Counted from the first letter of the stretch, positions 1-8,978 are shown. The stretch is DNA of 64,000 nt from CAVTJL01 sp963735065 (GCA_963735065.1 CAVTJL010000001.1:1054001-1118000); one strand, 5' to 3'. Notes: generated from the sequence alone by a model not told the origin. Translations and numbers: made by a program.

Positions 1-827
1 TCCTCATAGACCCGGGCGCGCTCCTCCTCGCCTACCGACAGCGCCTTCACGTCGTTGAGAACGAAAAAAATGCCGTTGCGGTTGGCCGCCGCCAGCCGCC
101 GCTTCTCGTCATAGTCCGCCTTCCACGCCCGCTGCGCCTCCTCCGTCAGCGGCCCGTTATGCGCCGGCAGGCTGTAGTTGGCGGTGCGCTGAAAGACGAA
201 AAGATGCCCGGCCTGCCGGGCGATCACCGGAATCGCCTGGATCGCCGACGAGCCCGTGCCCACCACCCCCACCCGCTGCCCGCTGAAGTCCACCCCCTCA
301 TGCGGCCAGGCGCCGGTGTGATAGATTTTTCCTTTGAACGTCCCCAGCCCCGGAAAGTCCGGCACCCGCGCGGTCGAGAGGCAGCCCGTCGCCATGATGC
401 AGAACCGTGCGGTGACCGCATCGCCCTTGTCGGTCCGCACCGTCCAGCGCCCGGCCGCCTCGTCGAAGCTGGCCGCCGTGACGCGCGTCTCGAAGCGGAT
501 GTCCCGCCTCAGGTCCAGCCGCTCCGCCACGTGCCGGGCATACGACAAAATCTCGGGCTGGGTGGCGTAGCGCTCGCTCCAGTCCCATTCCTGCTGCAGC
601 TCGCTCGAGAAGCTGTAGGAATATTGCAGGCTCTCGACGTCGCAGCGCGCCCCCGGATAGCGGTTCCAGTACCAGGTCCCGCCGACATCGCTCCCGGCCT
701 CCAGCACCACCGCGCACATGCCGAGCCCGCGCAGGCAATGCAGCATGTAGAGCCCGGAAAACCCGGCCCCCACGACGACCACATCCACCTCGCCGGCCCC
801 GCCGCCGGCTTCTTCGCCGCTGTCCAT
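1..827 (-). CDS. Baeyer-Villiger / flavin-containing monooxygenase (3' part cut by window edge)
   Basis: FAD- and NADPH-dependent monooxygenase expected to insert oxygen into ketones (giving esters or lactones) or oxidise related substrates in the cytoplasm. The N-terminal Rossmann motif GAGFSGLYML lies at about residues 20-30. A GTWYWNRYPGARCD stretch follows, then the Baeyer-Villiger fingerprint FKGKIYHTGAWP (pattern FxGxxxHxxxW) and a second nucleotide motif, VVGTGSSAIQAI. About 275 residues of an enzyme usually 500-600 long are present; the rest lies left of the window. I chose the ATG at 827 because GGGGTGGG precedes it. An in-frame ATG at 866 is possible. The family is clear from the fingerprint; the substrate is unknown. 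Confidence 0.88.
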   Translation of the reverse strand, partial: MDSGEEAGGGAGEVDVVVVGAGFSGLYMLHCLRGLGMCAVVLEAGSDVGGTWYWNRYPGARCDVESLQYSYSFSSELQQEWDWSERYATQPEILSYARHVAERLDLRRDIRFETRVTAASFDEAAGRWTVRTDKGDAVTARFCIMATGCLSTARVPDFPGLGTFKGKIYHTGAWPHEGVDFSGQRVGVVGTGSSAIQAIPVIARQAGHLFVFQRTANYSLPAHNGPLTEEAQRAWKADYDEKRRLAAANRNGIFFVLNDVKALSVGEEERARVYE

Positions 828-1116
828 GCCCACCCCGATCCGCCGGCGCTGCTGCCGGACCTTCATGGCAGGGCGTCACGCCACGCCTGCCTTGCCTCCG
901 GATACGACCGTGCCGCCCGGCCCGAAGCCCGTCAACCTCAACACCCGCAAGCCCCGCCCGACGTTTCCGGGCAGCGGGGGCGGGTCATCGAGCCGCTGAT
1001 CTAATAGGCATAGCCCGGTCGCGGCGTCTGAGCGCGCAGGTGGGCGGAAGCAGCAACCGAGGGTCATAGTCGGGGGCGTTGAAGCTGCTGGGTGCCGTCA
1101 TGTCGCTTCGCAAAGC
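828..1116. other. Intergenic stretch, no supported feature
   Basis: The 289 bases lie between the divergent-looking start of the monooxygenase and the 3' end of the subtilase gene. No conserved reading frame, RNA gene, clear promoter or U-tailed hairpin is visible. It probably holds the monooxygenase promoter and the end of the subtilase transcript. Confidence 0.4.
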
Positions 1117-3249
1117 CTAGGCACGGAGGCGGGCTCGCAGTCGTGCGTAGAGCTGTATCTCGGCTTGATGGGTTAGCTCGACGACTACGGCGAAGCGTTG
1201 CTGTTGCTCGAAGACGGAGGCCCAGCGTCCTTCGCAACGCACCACAAGATAATAGTTATCCCCATAGGCTTCAGTGCCTCGTGAGAATGTAACTGCTGCG
1301 CTTTGCACCGTGCCGCGCTCTCGCGAGCGCGGGCCTGGCTGAAGCTCGCAGCGAAACCTCTGATCGATCTCCGGGAAGGGGCCCTCGTCTTCCCGCCGTC
1401 GCCGAAAATGCTCGAAGATCAAAGCAGGGTGGCGACCACGCACCAACCGAAAGCTCATGCTCACCCCAGCATAGTCTGCGCGGGTATGGCGTACCGGCGG
1501 GTCGAAGGCGAGGGTGACGCGGATCGTTCGCTTGCCACCATTCTGAAACAGCTCCGGGATCGGAACCTGATAGACGGCGAAGTGATCAAGAGCGAGGCTG
1601 TCCTCGGCATAGAGAACAACTCGATGGTCGTCAGAGTAGGCGGCCTCCTCTGCGTCGGGTTGGCCGTAGCCGCACACATTCTCCACAGCTGCCTCGCCCA
1701 GCGGACGGAGTTTGGCATACGCCTCGCCCGGTACGTGTGCAGCGTTGATCAAGAGTGCGCGTATCAGGTTAGCAGAGGCGTTAGGGAAGCGGGCGAGGAT
1801 TTGGGCGGCCTTGAATGCCACCAGAGGTGCCGCATAGGAGGTGCCTGAGCCCGAAGTGAACAGCCGCTCGAGGAACTGATGATACAGCGTAACCACACCG
1901 GCGCTCGGTAGGTCCCTTCCGTCCCTGAGGCGCGCGACGGCGGGATCGAAAACCAGCGTACCGCCAATGTCGATCAGGTCGGGCTTGATGGCACCGCCGA
2001 CGCCAGGGCCGATGCGGGTAAATGGCGAGGGTTCCATCGGTTCGGTGATCGGCCGGACATAGACGTCCCGTTCGAATTCCTCTCCTAGGCCTTCCCCATG
2101 AGCGAGAGCGCCGACCGTGAGCACGTTCAACGCACCGGCGGGCTCAAAGAGCCGGTTGTTCGGCTCGAGAAGATAGGCCGGGTACTCTGTGATGGCTTGC
2201 TCGAGGTGCTGTCCGACGCGGGGCGTACGATTCCCGGCCGATACGACAATTAATGCGTCGAGCTCCCGCGCCAACTCGTCGAGGGTTGCTGCCCAGGCAC
2301 CAACCTTACCTCCTCCATAAATAAGGTCTCTATCGCCAAGAGCCACTGCGAAAAGGCGACATCCATAGTGCCGGTTTAGTATTGTTAGTGCCTCGCGCAT
2401 TTGCGAAGGAACAAGTGAGCGCTCGTCGAACGCACCGCGGCCATTGACCACCTTTGCCGATACTAATCGGGCGACGCGAACCAACTCGTCCGTGGCCAAC
2501 TGCCTCCTAACGTCGCCAAACAGGGCGATGCCGCTGACACGTGTGCCATGCCCGTACTCATCCGCGGTCCCGAGATACTCTGGAACACCGATGGCCCCGA
2601 CCAACACGTCCTCGAGGAGCGGGTGGGCGTTAACACCACTATCGATCACTCCAATCAGCGGAGCGTCATCCGGCACTTCGTTCACAGGTGGCAGATCGGC
2701 CAGCTCCAGCTCCAGTGCCTCTGCAGCTCCGACATCAGGTCGCGGTGGAAGATCAATCTCGGCGATCTGCTCAACGGAGCCGAGTAGCGTGCGAGCGACA
2801 TCTCCGGTGATCCGTGCTCTCAGCATGCTGATTGAGGGGCCGACATAGCGGTCGAGCGCCTCGCCACCGTGGGTCTCAATGTAGTTGGCGATCTCGTCGA
2901 GCTTATGCGTTCTCGCCTCCCGTCGACCGAAGTCCCAAAGCTCGATGTCCAGAAGATAGAGGTGCTCCGGCTCGAAATCCTCAGGTGTGGTGAAGCCGTC
3001 TTGGCGCAGGCGCATGCCTATGCGGTCCCGTGGCTCCACAGCGCCGATTTCCTGGATGCGAGTGATGAATGCCGCGTGAGCCGGATTCTTCCGGCGCGGC
3101 TGCGTCCCGCGCGCGTAGGCGTCGAGTTGCTGGCGGAACGCCTCCAGGTCTTCACCTGAGGCGAACAGAACGAGGGTCTTGTCGTCGTCACTGGCGAGCA
3201 CGGTCAGGCCGAGCCTCTCCCACTCCTGTTCCTGCGTCATATCGATCAT
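1117..3249 (-). CDS. S8 family serine peptidase (subtilase) of the AAA-ATPase-linked type
   Basis: Intact 710-residue subtilisin-fold protease with a complete catalytic set: Asp203 in VIDSG, His234 in YGHGTRVSG, Asn340 in VSAGN for the oxyanion hole and Ser471 in GSGTSYAAP. About 200 residues precede the protease domain, and a beta-rich C-terminal region of about 200 residues follows. There is no signal peptide, so it is probably cytoplasmic. The gene lies 225 bases downstream of the remains of an AAA ATPase on the same strand. That ATPase-then-subtilase order recurs in many bacterial genomes and is suspected to be a conflict or defence module (family knowledge plus inference). The start could also be the ATG at 3240. 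Target and activation mechanism are unknown. Confidence 0.9.
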   Translation of the reverse strand: MIDMTQEQEWERLGLTVLASDDDKTLVLFASGEDLEAFRQQLDAYARGTQPRRKNPAHAAFITRIQEIGAVEPRDRIGMRLRQDGFTTPEDFEPEHLYLLDIELWDFGRREARTHKLDEIANYIETHGGEALDRYVGPSISMLRARITGDVARTLLGSVEQIAEIDLPPRPDVGAAEALELELADLPPVNEVPDDAPLIGVIDSGVNAHPLLEDVLVGAIGVPEYLGTADEYGHGTRVSGIALFGDVRRQLATDELVRVARLVSAKVVNGRGAFDERSLVPSQMREALTILNRHYGCRLFAVALGDRDLIYGGGKVGAWAATLDELARELDALIVVSAGNRTPRVGQHLEQAITEYPAYLLEPNNRLFEPAGALNVLTVGALAHGEGLGEEFERDVYVRPITEPMEPSPFTRIGPGVGGAIKPDLIDIGGTLVFDPAVARLRDGRDLPSAGVVTLYHQFLERLFTSGSGTSYAAPLVAFKAAQILARFPNASANLIRALLINAAHVPGEAYAKLRPLGEAAVENVCGYGQPDAEEAAYSDDHRVVLYAEDSLALDHFAVYQVPIPELFQNGGKRTIRVTLAFDPPVRHTRADYAGVSMSFRLVRGRHPALIFEHFRRRREDEGPFPEIDQRFRCELQPGPRSRERGTVQSAAVTFSRGTEAYGDNYYLVVRCEGRWASVFEQQQRFAVVVELTHQAEIQLYARLRARLRA

Positions 3250-3474
3250 GCGGACACGCAGGATCAGCGACGGATCAACAAATCTGGAGCACGCCTGCGT
3301 CGCTGCTCTGCTGGATGGCCCCCGGTCCAGCTTCTGTTCGAAGCCTGGCGGGAATCGCCGTGCCGTGGTTCACGCTGCAGGGCATGCGGCCGCCGCCGCC
3401 ATGCTTTCGACGCTCCAGGCTGCTCAGGTAGTCGAAACAAGCTGTAGAGTCGAGCGCGCCATGCCGGCTGGCGC

Positions 3475-4484
3475 CTAAGAGTGGACTGGCGAGACGGGCC
3501 GTGCCGGAGCGTCGCCGAACCTCATCTGGCGAATGGCCTGCAGCGAAATCCGCTTCTTATCCCAACCTTGTTTGCGGCGGTCGATCACGTGCCGCCTTGA
3601 TTGCCTGGATGCAGATCCGCTCGATCTCGCCGTAGGTGTAGCCCTCCAGCGGACCCGGGTGCGTGTGAGCGGATCGAAGCTCGTCTCCACATTGCTTGAA
3701 CCCTTGAGTTTCAAGAGACCGCGGAATGTATCGGTCTGGCTTGTTCGAACCAGATAACTTCGTCGAAGCGGCGCCAGACGGCCGGATCGAGAGGCTTGGG
3801 TCAAGGTCGTGGCCGCGACCAGAAAGCCCTTGGGTGCGGATCCGGTCGATGAAGATGAGAAGGCTGTTGACCACGCGGTGAAGCTCGTTGTGGTCGCTCC
3901 TGTCCTCCCGCGATCGTGCTAGCGCATCGAACTCGTCCAGAAATAGCACGCATGGCTGCTTTCGGGCGAATTCGAAAATCTTCCGTACGTTCGAAGCCGT
4001 CTCGCCCAGATAGGATGAGATCAGCCGGTCCATCTTCACTTAACAAACAGAGGCAGGCCAAGCTCCCCGAGCGAACACCTCCGCGCAGAGTGTCTTGCCG
4101 CAGGCCGGGCGGCCCGCAGAACAGGAGCTTGGAGCGTACGGGGAATCCGCGCCGGCGAATCCCATCGCCTCGCCTGAACTCCCTGATCAATCCTTCAAAG
4201 ACACGGACGCTGGGAGCACCGAGCACGATGTCATGCTTCGTATGCTCGGGCTCCACCCGCTCAACAAACTCACTCGCCGCGTCTGGAAATGGGATTAGCG
4301 GCGCCAAGCCCCTCGGTCGGCTTGGCTGAGCCGGCGCGTTGTCGAGAGTTTTTCGGAGCGAGCGGGCCAGCACGCGGTTGTTCTTTTGCTCTTCCTCAAG
4401 AATGATCTGCTCGGCGACCGCCCGAAATTCCTCGTCTCGGCCATAGCTTGCAAGCAGCTTCTTGACCAACTCTGCGCGCGCCAT
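3475..4484 (-). pseudogene. AAA ATPase, partner of the S8 peptidase, broken by several frameshifts
   Basis: The pieces in different frames assemble into one AAA ATPase of about 335 residues. It has a typical start (MARAELVKKLLASYGRDEEF), a helical lead-in, Walker A split as FCGPPG then CGKTL one frame over, a segment MDRLISSYLGETASNVRKIF, Walker B in VLFLDEFDALA, and a C-terminal EGYTYGEIERICIQAIKA followed by IDRRKQ. Extra bases near 4103 (aggcc), 4065-4068 (cccc) and 4039-4042, plus further shifts between 3600 and 3830, break the frame. No full-length product is possible as written. It sits directly upstream of the intact subtilase. Either the ATPase has decayed while the protease survives, or this stretch has many sequence errors. 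Confidence 0.78.
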
Positions 4485-4525
4485 TGGAGACCAGTCGGTA
4501 GGCTTCGTGGGAAGCACAATAGCCC

Positions 4526-4973
4526 CTAAAGGGACATGGCGCCACGCTCGGTTGTCCCAAACCAGACGAAGCCCGCTCCGTGCCAAACTGTGCGCAGAAA
4601 CTTTCCCTTGACAATAGGATTCAGGTCCAATACATAGAGGTCGGGGAGCGCCGCCTCGAGGCTCTTGCGGAGCGAGGGGGTCAAGTGCCGCTCGAGGCCG
4701 CGGCGGGCGTCGTCGACGGAGATGATCCACTGGCGGCGCGGCTCGGTGGCGGAGGCGTACTCCAGCTTCAGGAGGTGCTCGATCAGGCGCTCGATCTGGC
4801 TGAACAGCGCATTCCGCTCCGCCCTCCCGCAAAGCCTCCACCTCCTCCGCCAGGTGAGCGAGGTCGAGGGGGCCGTTCCAGCGCTCGGCGGCGAGCCGGC
4901 GCAGGGACGCAGCCTGATCCTGCGTCCAGGCATAGAAGTCCTCCTCGTAGAGCTCCTCGCGTCGCGTCGCCAT
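4526..4973 (-). pseudogene. DUF29 family protein, frameshifted and C-terminally truncated
   Basis: The first 50 residues (beginning MATRREELYEEDFYAW) and a continuation in another frame (ERNALFSQIERLIEHLLKLEY, then QWIISVDDARRGLERHLTPSL) match the layout of DUF29 proteins, small alpha-helical proteins of unknown function common in cyanobacteria and alphaproteobacteria. The frame changes near 4825, in a GGGAGGGCGGA stretch. The usual DUF29 C-terminal end (a proline- and tryptophan-containing tail) is not seen; the sequence instead runs on into unrelated residues before the ATPase start. The gene is therefore both frameshifted and truncated. DUF29 genes are often present in multiple mobile-looking copies, which fits decay here. 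Confidence 0.65.
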
Positions 4974-5087
4974 GGCGATCCACCCTCCTGGGCGCTCAAC
5001 CTACCAGGGAACGCCGGACGAGCGAAGAGGCGAGAGCGGGTCGCCGGCGGGACGCGTGAGTAGCAGAAGAAAAGATTCAATCTATGG

Positions 5088-5116
5088 TTGACATGACGCA
5101 TAAGATCCTATAGATA
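5088..5116 (+). promoter_or_regulatory. Sigma70-type promoter, probably giving a leaderless mRNA
   Basis: TTGACA at 5088-5093 is followed after 17 bases by TAGATA at 5111-5116. The expected transcription start at about 5122-5124 coincides with the ATG at 5124, and no ribosome binding site precedes that ATG. The stretch is markedly AT-richer than its surroundings. Confidence 0.55.
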
Positions 5117-5123
5117 GACCCAC

Positions 5124-5913
5124 ATGCCTCGCGTGCTCACCCGTTCCCCCATCAAGATGCCCGGCACCCGCCAGTGCCGGCTCGCCCGACGTCTCGCCGC
5201 CGGCCTCTCCCCGGCCGAGATCAAAAGGCTCGACACGGCGACCGAGGAGGACATCGAGGCTTTTGTCACCGACCGGGACCTCTCCCGCCTGGTCGAGCAG
5301 TACGCCGCCGCTCCGTGCTTTGCCTTTGCCCGAGCGGCAGGCCCGCCTGTTCGAGACGGCCTGGCTGGAGCTCTCGAGCCTCATCGACGTCGGCGACCGG
5401 CGGGCCATGCTCTTCGTCGTCTACCAGGCGAACCGGGCCCGGCATCCGGTAAGGCACCTCGTCAAGCTCGTGGTCGAGCGCTTCGAGAACGTGCGCCAGC
5501 CCTACGAGCGGCGCGACACGCCTTCGCCCGCCGGCTCCTCGCCCGAGACGATGCAGGGCTACGGCCAGCATCCGCTGGGCCCGGCGCAGGAGGCCATCAA
5601 CCGCCTCGTCGACTTTCTGCCGGCTCAGGCGGGCGAGGCTGTTCTTGTCAGGGCCGAGCTCGAGCCGGCAGCGGCCGAGGCTCCCGTCGAGGAGCCGGCC
5701 GCGACAACCGAAGAAATTCCCGTTGGCGATGCTGGCGATCCCGCCTCCGCCGACGACGATCCCCTGTCACCGCTCGCCGCCATGGCCCGGGCCAACCCGG
5801 CTTTGGCGGAGTGGATCATCGCGCGCATCGAGAAGCGCCTGATCGAGCTGGGCGAGCCGCCCGAGCCCGACGACCCAAGAAGAGCCGCCAGCCGAAAACC
5901 CCTCGGCCCCTAA
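5124..5913 (+). CDS. Hypothetical protein, one-base frameshift near 5305
   Basis: I do not recognise this family. Read with one base removed around 5300-5312, it gives 262 residues. The N-terminal part (LSPAEIKRLDTATEEDIEAF) continues into a second frame with LPLPERQARLFETAWLELSS and RHPVRHLVKLVVERFENVRQ. An acidic, alanine/proline-rich linker follows, and a helical end containing WIIARIEKRLIELGE. Both halves are amphipathic and highly charged, with no signal peptide or membrane segment. Removing one base makes the two halves a single continuous helical protein, so a spurious insertion is the simplest reading. The predicted promoter places the start codon at the mRNA 5' end. Confidence 0.5.
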
Positions 5914-5991
5914 CCGACAAAAATCAAAAACCCTTCTTTTGTCACTCTCCGCAGGCTTCGGCAGGCGCCGTTGGCGCTTGCCCTGGCCTTG

Positions 5992-6759
5992 TCAGCGTGC
6001 GAGCCAGCCGCCGTCGACGGGCAGGATGGCGCCGGTGATCATGCTGGCGGCGTCGGAGGCGAGGAACAGGATGGCGGCTGCCACCTCCTCGGCCTCGGCC
6101 AGGCGGCCCATCGGCGTGTCCGCGAGGAGGTTTTTTTTCATTTCCTCGTCGGCGAGGAGGGGCTCGATCAGCTTGGTGCGGGCGAAGGTGGGGGCCACGG
6201 CGTTGACGCGGACGCCGCTCGCGGCCCATTCGCAGGCGAGCGCCCGGGTCATGTTCACCACCGCCCCCTTGGACGCGTGGTAGGCGATGTTGGGATAGCG
6301 GGTGGTGCCCACGAGCCCCATGATCGAGGCCACGTTGACCACGGCACCGCTGCCGGCCTTGAGCATGTGGCGGCCGGCCTCGCGGGCGCACCAGAAGCTG
6401 GCCGAGGCGCCGGTCGCCATCACCTTCTCCCAGCGCTCGGTGGTGAGGTCGACGGTGGGCATGCGGGCGCCGATGCCGGCATTGTTGACGAGGATGTCGA
6501 GCCTGCCGCGGCGCTTGGCGACCTCGCCCACCACCGCCACGACGGCCGCCTCGTCGGTGACGTCCAGGCGGTGGGCCTCGCCGCTGCCGTCGATCTCCTC
6601 GGCCACGCGGGCCGCCGCCTCGCCGTCGAGATCGGTCACGGCCACATGGGCCCCCGCCTGGGCCAGGGCGTGGGCGGTGGCCCGCCCGATGCCGTTGCCG
6701 CCCGCCGTGACGAGCGCCACCCGCCCGTCCAGCCGCTGCAGCGCCAGATAGTCCACCAC
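5992..6759 (-). CDS. SDR family oxidoreductase
   Basis: Classical short-chain dehydrogenase/reductase of 255 residues. It has the nucleotide motif TAGGNGIGRATA near the N terminus, NNAGI in the middle, the catalytic Tyr-Lys in YHASKGAV and a typical end, ILPVDGGWLAR. It probably oxidises an alcohol or reduces a ketone with NAD(P). I chose the GTG at 6759 because GGGGGAGGG lies 7 bases upstream; GTG at 6765 is an alternative. The gene follows the lactonase gene by 28 bases on the same strand and is likely the last gene of the dehydrogenase-lactonase-SDR operon. Confidence 0.88.
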   Translation of the reverse strand: MVDYLALQRLDGRVALVTAGGNGIGRATAHALAQAGAHVAVTDLDGEAAARVAEEIDGSGEAHRLDVTDEAAVVAVVGEVAKRRGRLDILVNNAGIGARMPTVDLTTERWEKVMATGASASFWCAREAGRHMLKAGSGAVVNVASIMGLVGTTRYPNIAYHASKGAVVNMTRALACEWAASGVRVNAVAPTFARTKLIEPLLADEEMKKNLLADTPMGRLAEAEEVAAAILFLASDAASMITGAILPVDGGWLAR

Positions 6760-6787
6760 GCCCACGCCCTCCCCCGCTTGCCGGCCC

Positions 6788-7579
6788 TCAGTCGTAGTAG
6801 CCGGGCGCCTTCTTGAACGTCGGCCAGGCCTCCGGATCGTGCCCGGTGACGACCATGGCGCCGGTGCGCTCGGCCACGGTGTGGAGCTTACGCACCGAGC
6901 GCACCGTGTCGACGGTCGAGGCGAGGAAGCCCGGCAGCGCGGTCTCGTTCCAGTGGTCCATGGTGTAGGCCGCATCGGCGGTGAGCAGCACGTGGCCCGT
7001 GTTGGGCAGCTTGATGAGGAAGGACTGATGCCCCACCGCATGGCCCGGCGTGAAGATCATCTGCACCGTGCCGTCGCCATAGAGGTCGCAGAAGTCGGTA
7101 TGCTCGGCATCGAGGAACTGCCACTTCAGCCCCGGCCGGTCGAAGTCGGCGCGGATATAGCCGCCCGCCGCGAACCAATCGGGCGTGTAGGCATATTCGT
7201 ACTCGCGCCGCTGCACCACGTGGGTGGCGTTGGGGAAGCGCCCCGTGCCGCCCGTGTGGTCCAGATGAAGGTGCGACTGCAGCACGTAGCGCACATCCTC
7301 GGGCGCAAAGCCCAGCTCGCGCAGCTGGGTCACGCAGCCCTCGCTCTTGTCCATCACCGGCCAGTAGACGTCCACCACCCCACCCCAATAGCCGCGCGGA
7401 TCGTCCACCAGCTCCACGGCATTGCCGCCGTCGATGACGATGTTGCCCTTGGGGTGCTGGATGAAGAACCAGGGCACCGGGATCTCGTAAGGGGCGCCGT
7501 CGCCCTGGTTCATCTTGATGTTGTGGACCTTGCACTTGAGCGTGCCGGTCTGCAGCATGTAGAGGCGAATGTCGCTCAT
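6788..7579 (-). CDS. AttM/AiiB-like lactonase (metallo-beta-lactamase fold)
   Basis: 263-residue zinc hydrolase of the N-acyl-homoserine-lactone lactonase family. It has the dinuclear-metal motif SHLHLDHTGG, a later metal histidine in TPGHAVGHQS, a metal aspartate in LLTADAAY and a C-terminal VVTGHDPEAW. Family members open acyl-homoserine lactones or, like AttM/BlcC, gamma-butyrolactone to 4-hydroxybutyrate. The lid sequence YEYAYTPDWF is typical of the AttM-type branch. The start at 7579 is favoured by GGAG seven bases upstream over the GTG/ATG 18 bases earlier. It lies between the Fe-alcohol dehydrogenase and the SDR, a context that favours a catabolic lactonase over pure quorum quenching. 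Confidence 0.88.
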   Translation of the reverse strand: MSDIRLYMLQTGTLKCKVHNIKMNQGDGAPYEIPVPWFFIQHPKGNIVIDGGNAVELVDDPRGYWGGVVDVYWPVMDKSEGCVTQLRELGFAPEDVRYVLQSHLHLDHTGGTGRFPNATHVVQRREYEYAYTPDWFAAGGYIRADFDRPGLKWQFLDAEHTDFCDLYGDGTVQMIFTPGHAVGHQSFLIKLPNTGHVLLTADAAYTMDHWNETALPGFLASTVDTVRSVRKLHTVAERTGAMVVTGHDPEAWPTFKKAPGYYD

Positions 7580-7614
7580 CTTGCTCTCCGAGAGCATCCC
7601 GCAGCGGGGTGCGT

Positions 7615-8898
7615 TTACCAGTTGGCCATCGAGGCGCGGAAGATGCCCTCGAGATCGGCGCGCTCGGTCGGACGTGGGCTCAAGGACAGCAGGCGCTGCT
7701 GCTTCAGGGCACCCTCGACCAGCGCCGGGATGTCGGCCTCGCCATAGCCCAGCTCGGCGATGCCCTTGGGCGCACCCACCGCCTTCATCAGGGCGATCAG
7801 CGCCTTGGGCAGGCTCTCCGGCCCCGGATCCTCGAGCTCGCCGCCGGTCAGCAGACGCGCCGCCTCGAGGTGCTTTTCCGGATTGGCCTCGAAGGTGAAG
7901 CGGAAGGCCGCCGGTGCTGTCACGATGACCGAGTAGCCGTGCGGGACGAAGGCGTGGTTCCGGCTGTAGCCGGGCGCATGGTAGGTGTGCTTGAGGCCCG
8001 CGATCGGGTAGGCGCAGGCGTGCGGGATGTGGACGCCGGCCGTGCCGAAGCCGATGCCGGCCATGGTGGCGCCCAGCATCATCGTGCCGCGCGCCTCGAC
8101 ATCGTCGCCGTCCTTGACCGCCCGCTCGAGGAACCGGCCGCCGAACTCCAAGGCCTTCATCGACCAGATGTCGGCGATCGGGTTCGAGCCCTGGTAGGGC
8201 GGCCGCTCGTCCGGCGTCTTCGGCTTCGGCCGGCTGTCGAAGGGTCGGTTGGTGTAGGACTCGGCGGCATGGCAGATGACGTCGAGCCCGGCCGAGGCGG
8301 TCACACCGGCGGGCGTCGTGCGCGCGAGCTCGGGATCGACCACCGCCACCGTGGGCCGCATGAAGCGGTGCGAGATCCCGCTTTTTATCTTCAGGTCCGG
8401 TATGTCGAGGACCGCCACCGTGGTTGCCTCGGAGCCCGAGCCCGAGGTGGTCGGGATGGCGACGAGCGGGAACAGCGGCGAGGGCGGCTTGCGGCCGGCG
8501 CCCACCGGCGGGTTCACATAGTCCATGACCTCGCCGCCATGGCGCTTGATGAGGTTCGAGACCTTGGCCGTGTCGATGGTCGACCCGCCGCCCAGCGCCA
8601 CGAACCCGTCGACATCGGCCTCGGTCGCGACAGCGGCGGCGCGGGCGAGCAATTCCGTGGTCGGCTCGACGTGGATGTCCTCGAAGAGCGTCACCTCGAT
8701 CCCCGCAGCCTCGATCAGCCCGATCACCCGATCGGTCACGCCGAAGCCGCGAAGCGTCGGGTCGGCCACGAGAAACACGCTCCGCGTGCCGAGGCGGCCG
8801 AGCTCATAGCCCACATCGTCGACCGCACCCGGCCCGTAGCGGAGCTGGGCGGATTCCAGCGTGATGATCGTCTCGTGCTGCGCGTCAGATGCGCTCAT
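7615..8898 (-). CDS. Iron-containing alcohol dehydrogenase, hydroxyacid-oxoacid transhydrogenase (HOT/ADHFE1) type
   Basis: 427-residue group III alcohol dehydrogenase. Dinucleotide-binding segment GGGSTIDTAK and loop PTTSGSGSEAT are followed by metal-site segments with CHAAESY, GVHIPHACAYPIAG and FVPHGYSV. The IPHACAYPIAG and LKIKSGISHRFMRP segments resemble the HOT branch, which oxidises 4-hydroxybutyrate to succinic semialdehyde using 2-oxoglutarate. A plain NAD-dependent 4-hydroxybutyrate dehydrogenase is the alternative. AGGTGGA just before the ATG at 8898 supports the start. It is the first gene of the operon with the lactonase (35 bases downstream) and the SDR. Confidence 0.87.
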   Translation of the reverse strand: MSASDAQHETIITLESAQLRYGPGAVDDVGYELGRLGTRSVFLVADPTLRGFGVTDRVIGLIEAAGIEVTLFEDIHVEPTTELLARAAAVATEADVDGFVALGGGSTIDTAKVSNLIKRHGGEVMDYVNPPVGAGRKPPSPLFPLVAIPTTSGSGSEATTVAVLDIPDLKIKSGISHRFMRPTVAVVDPELARTTPAGVTASAGLDVICHAAESYTNRPFDSRPKPKTPDERPPYQGSNPIADIWSMKALEFGGRFLERAVKDGDDVEARGTMMLGATMAGIGFGTAGVHIPHACAYPIAGLKHTYHAPGYSRNHAFVPHGYSVIVTAPAAFRFTFEANPEKHLEAARLLTGGELEDPGPESLPKALIALMKAVGAPKGIAELGYGEADIPALVEGALKQQRLLSLSPRPTERADLEGIFRASMANW

Positions 8899-8978
8899 TC
8901 CACCTGGCTCCCTGTCCTGGTCGGGCCCGAGAGGCAGCCGTGACGGCTCGCATCGTGCCGAGCGCCGTTGCAGCACGC

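Noticed and set aside
6788..7579. Pure quorum-quenching AHL lactonase
   Set aside because: Possible, but the operon with a 4-hydroxybutyrate-type dehydrogenase and absence of LuxI/LuxR genes make catabolic lactone hydrolysis a better fit.
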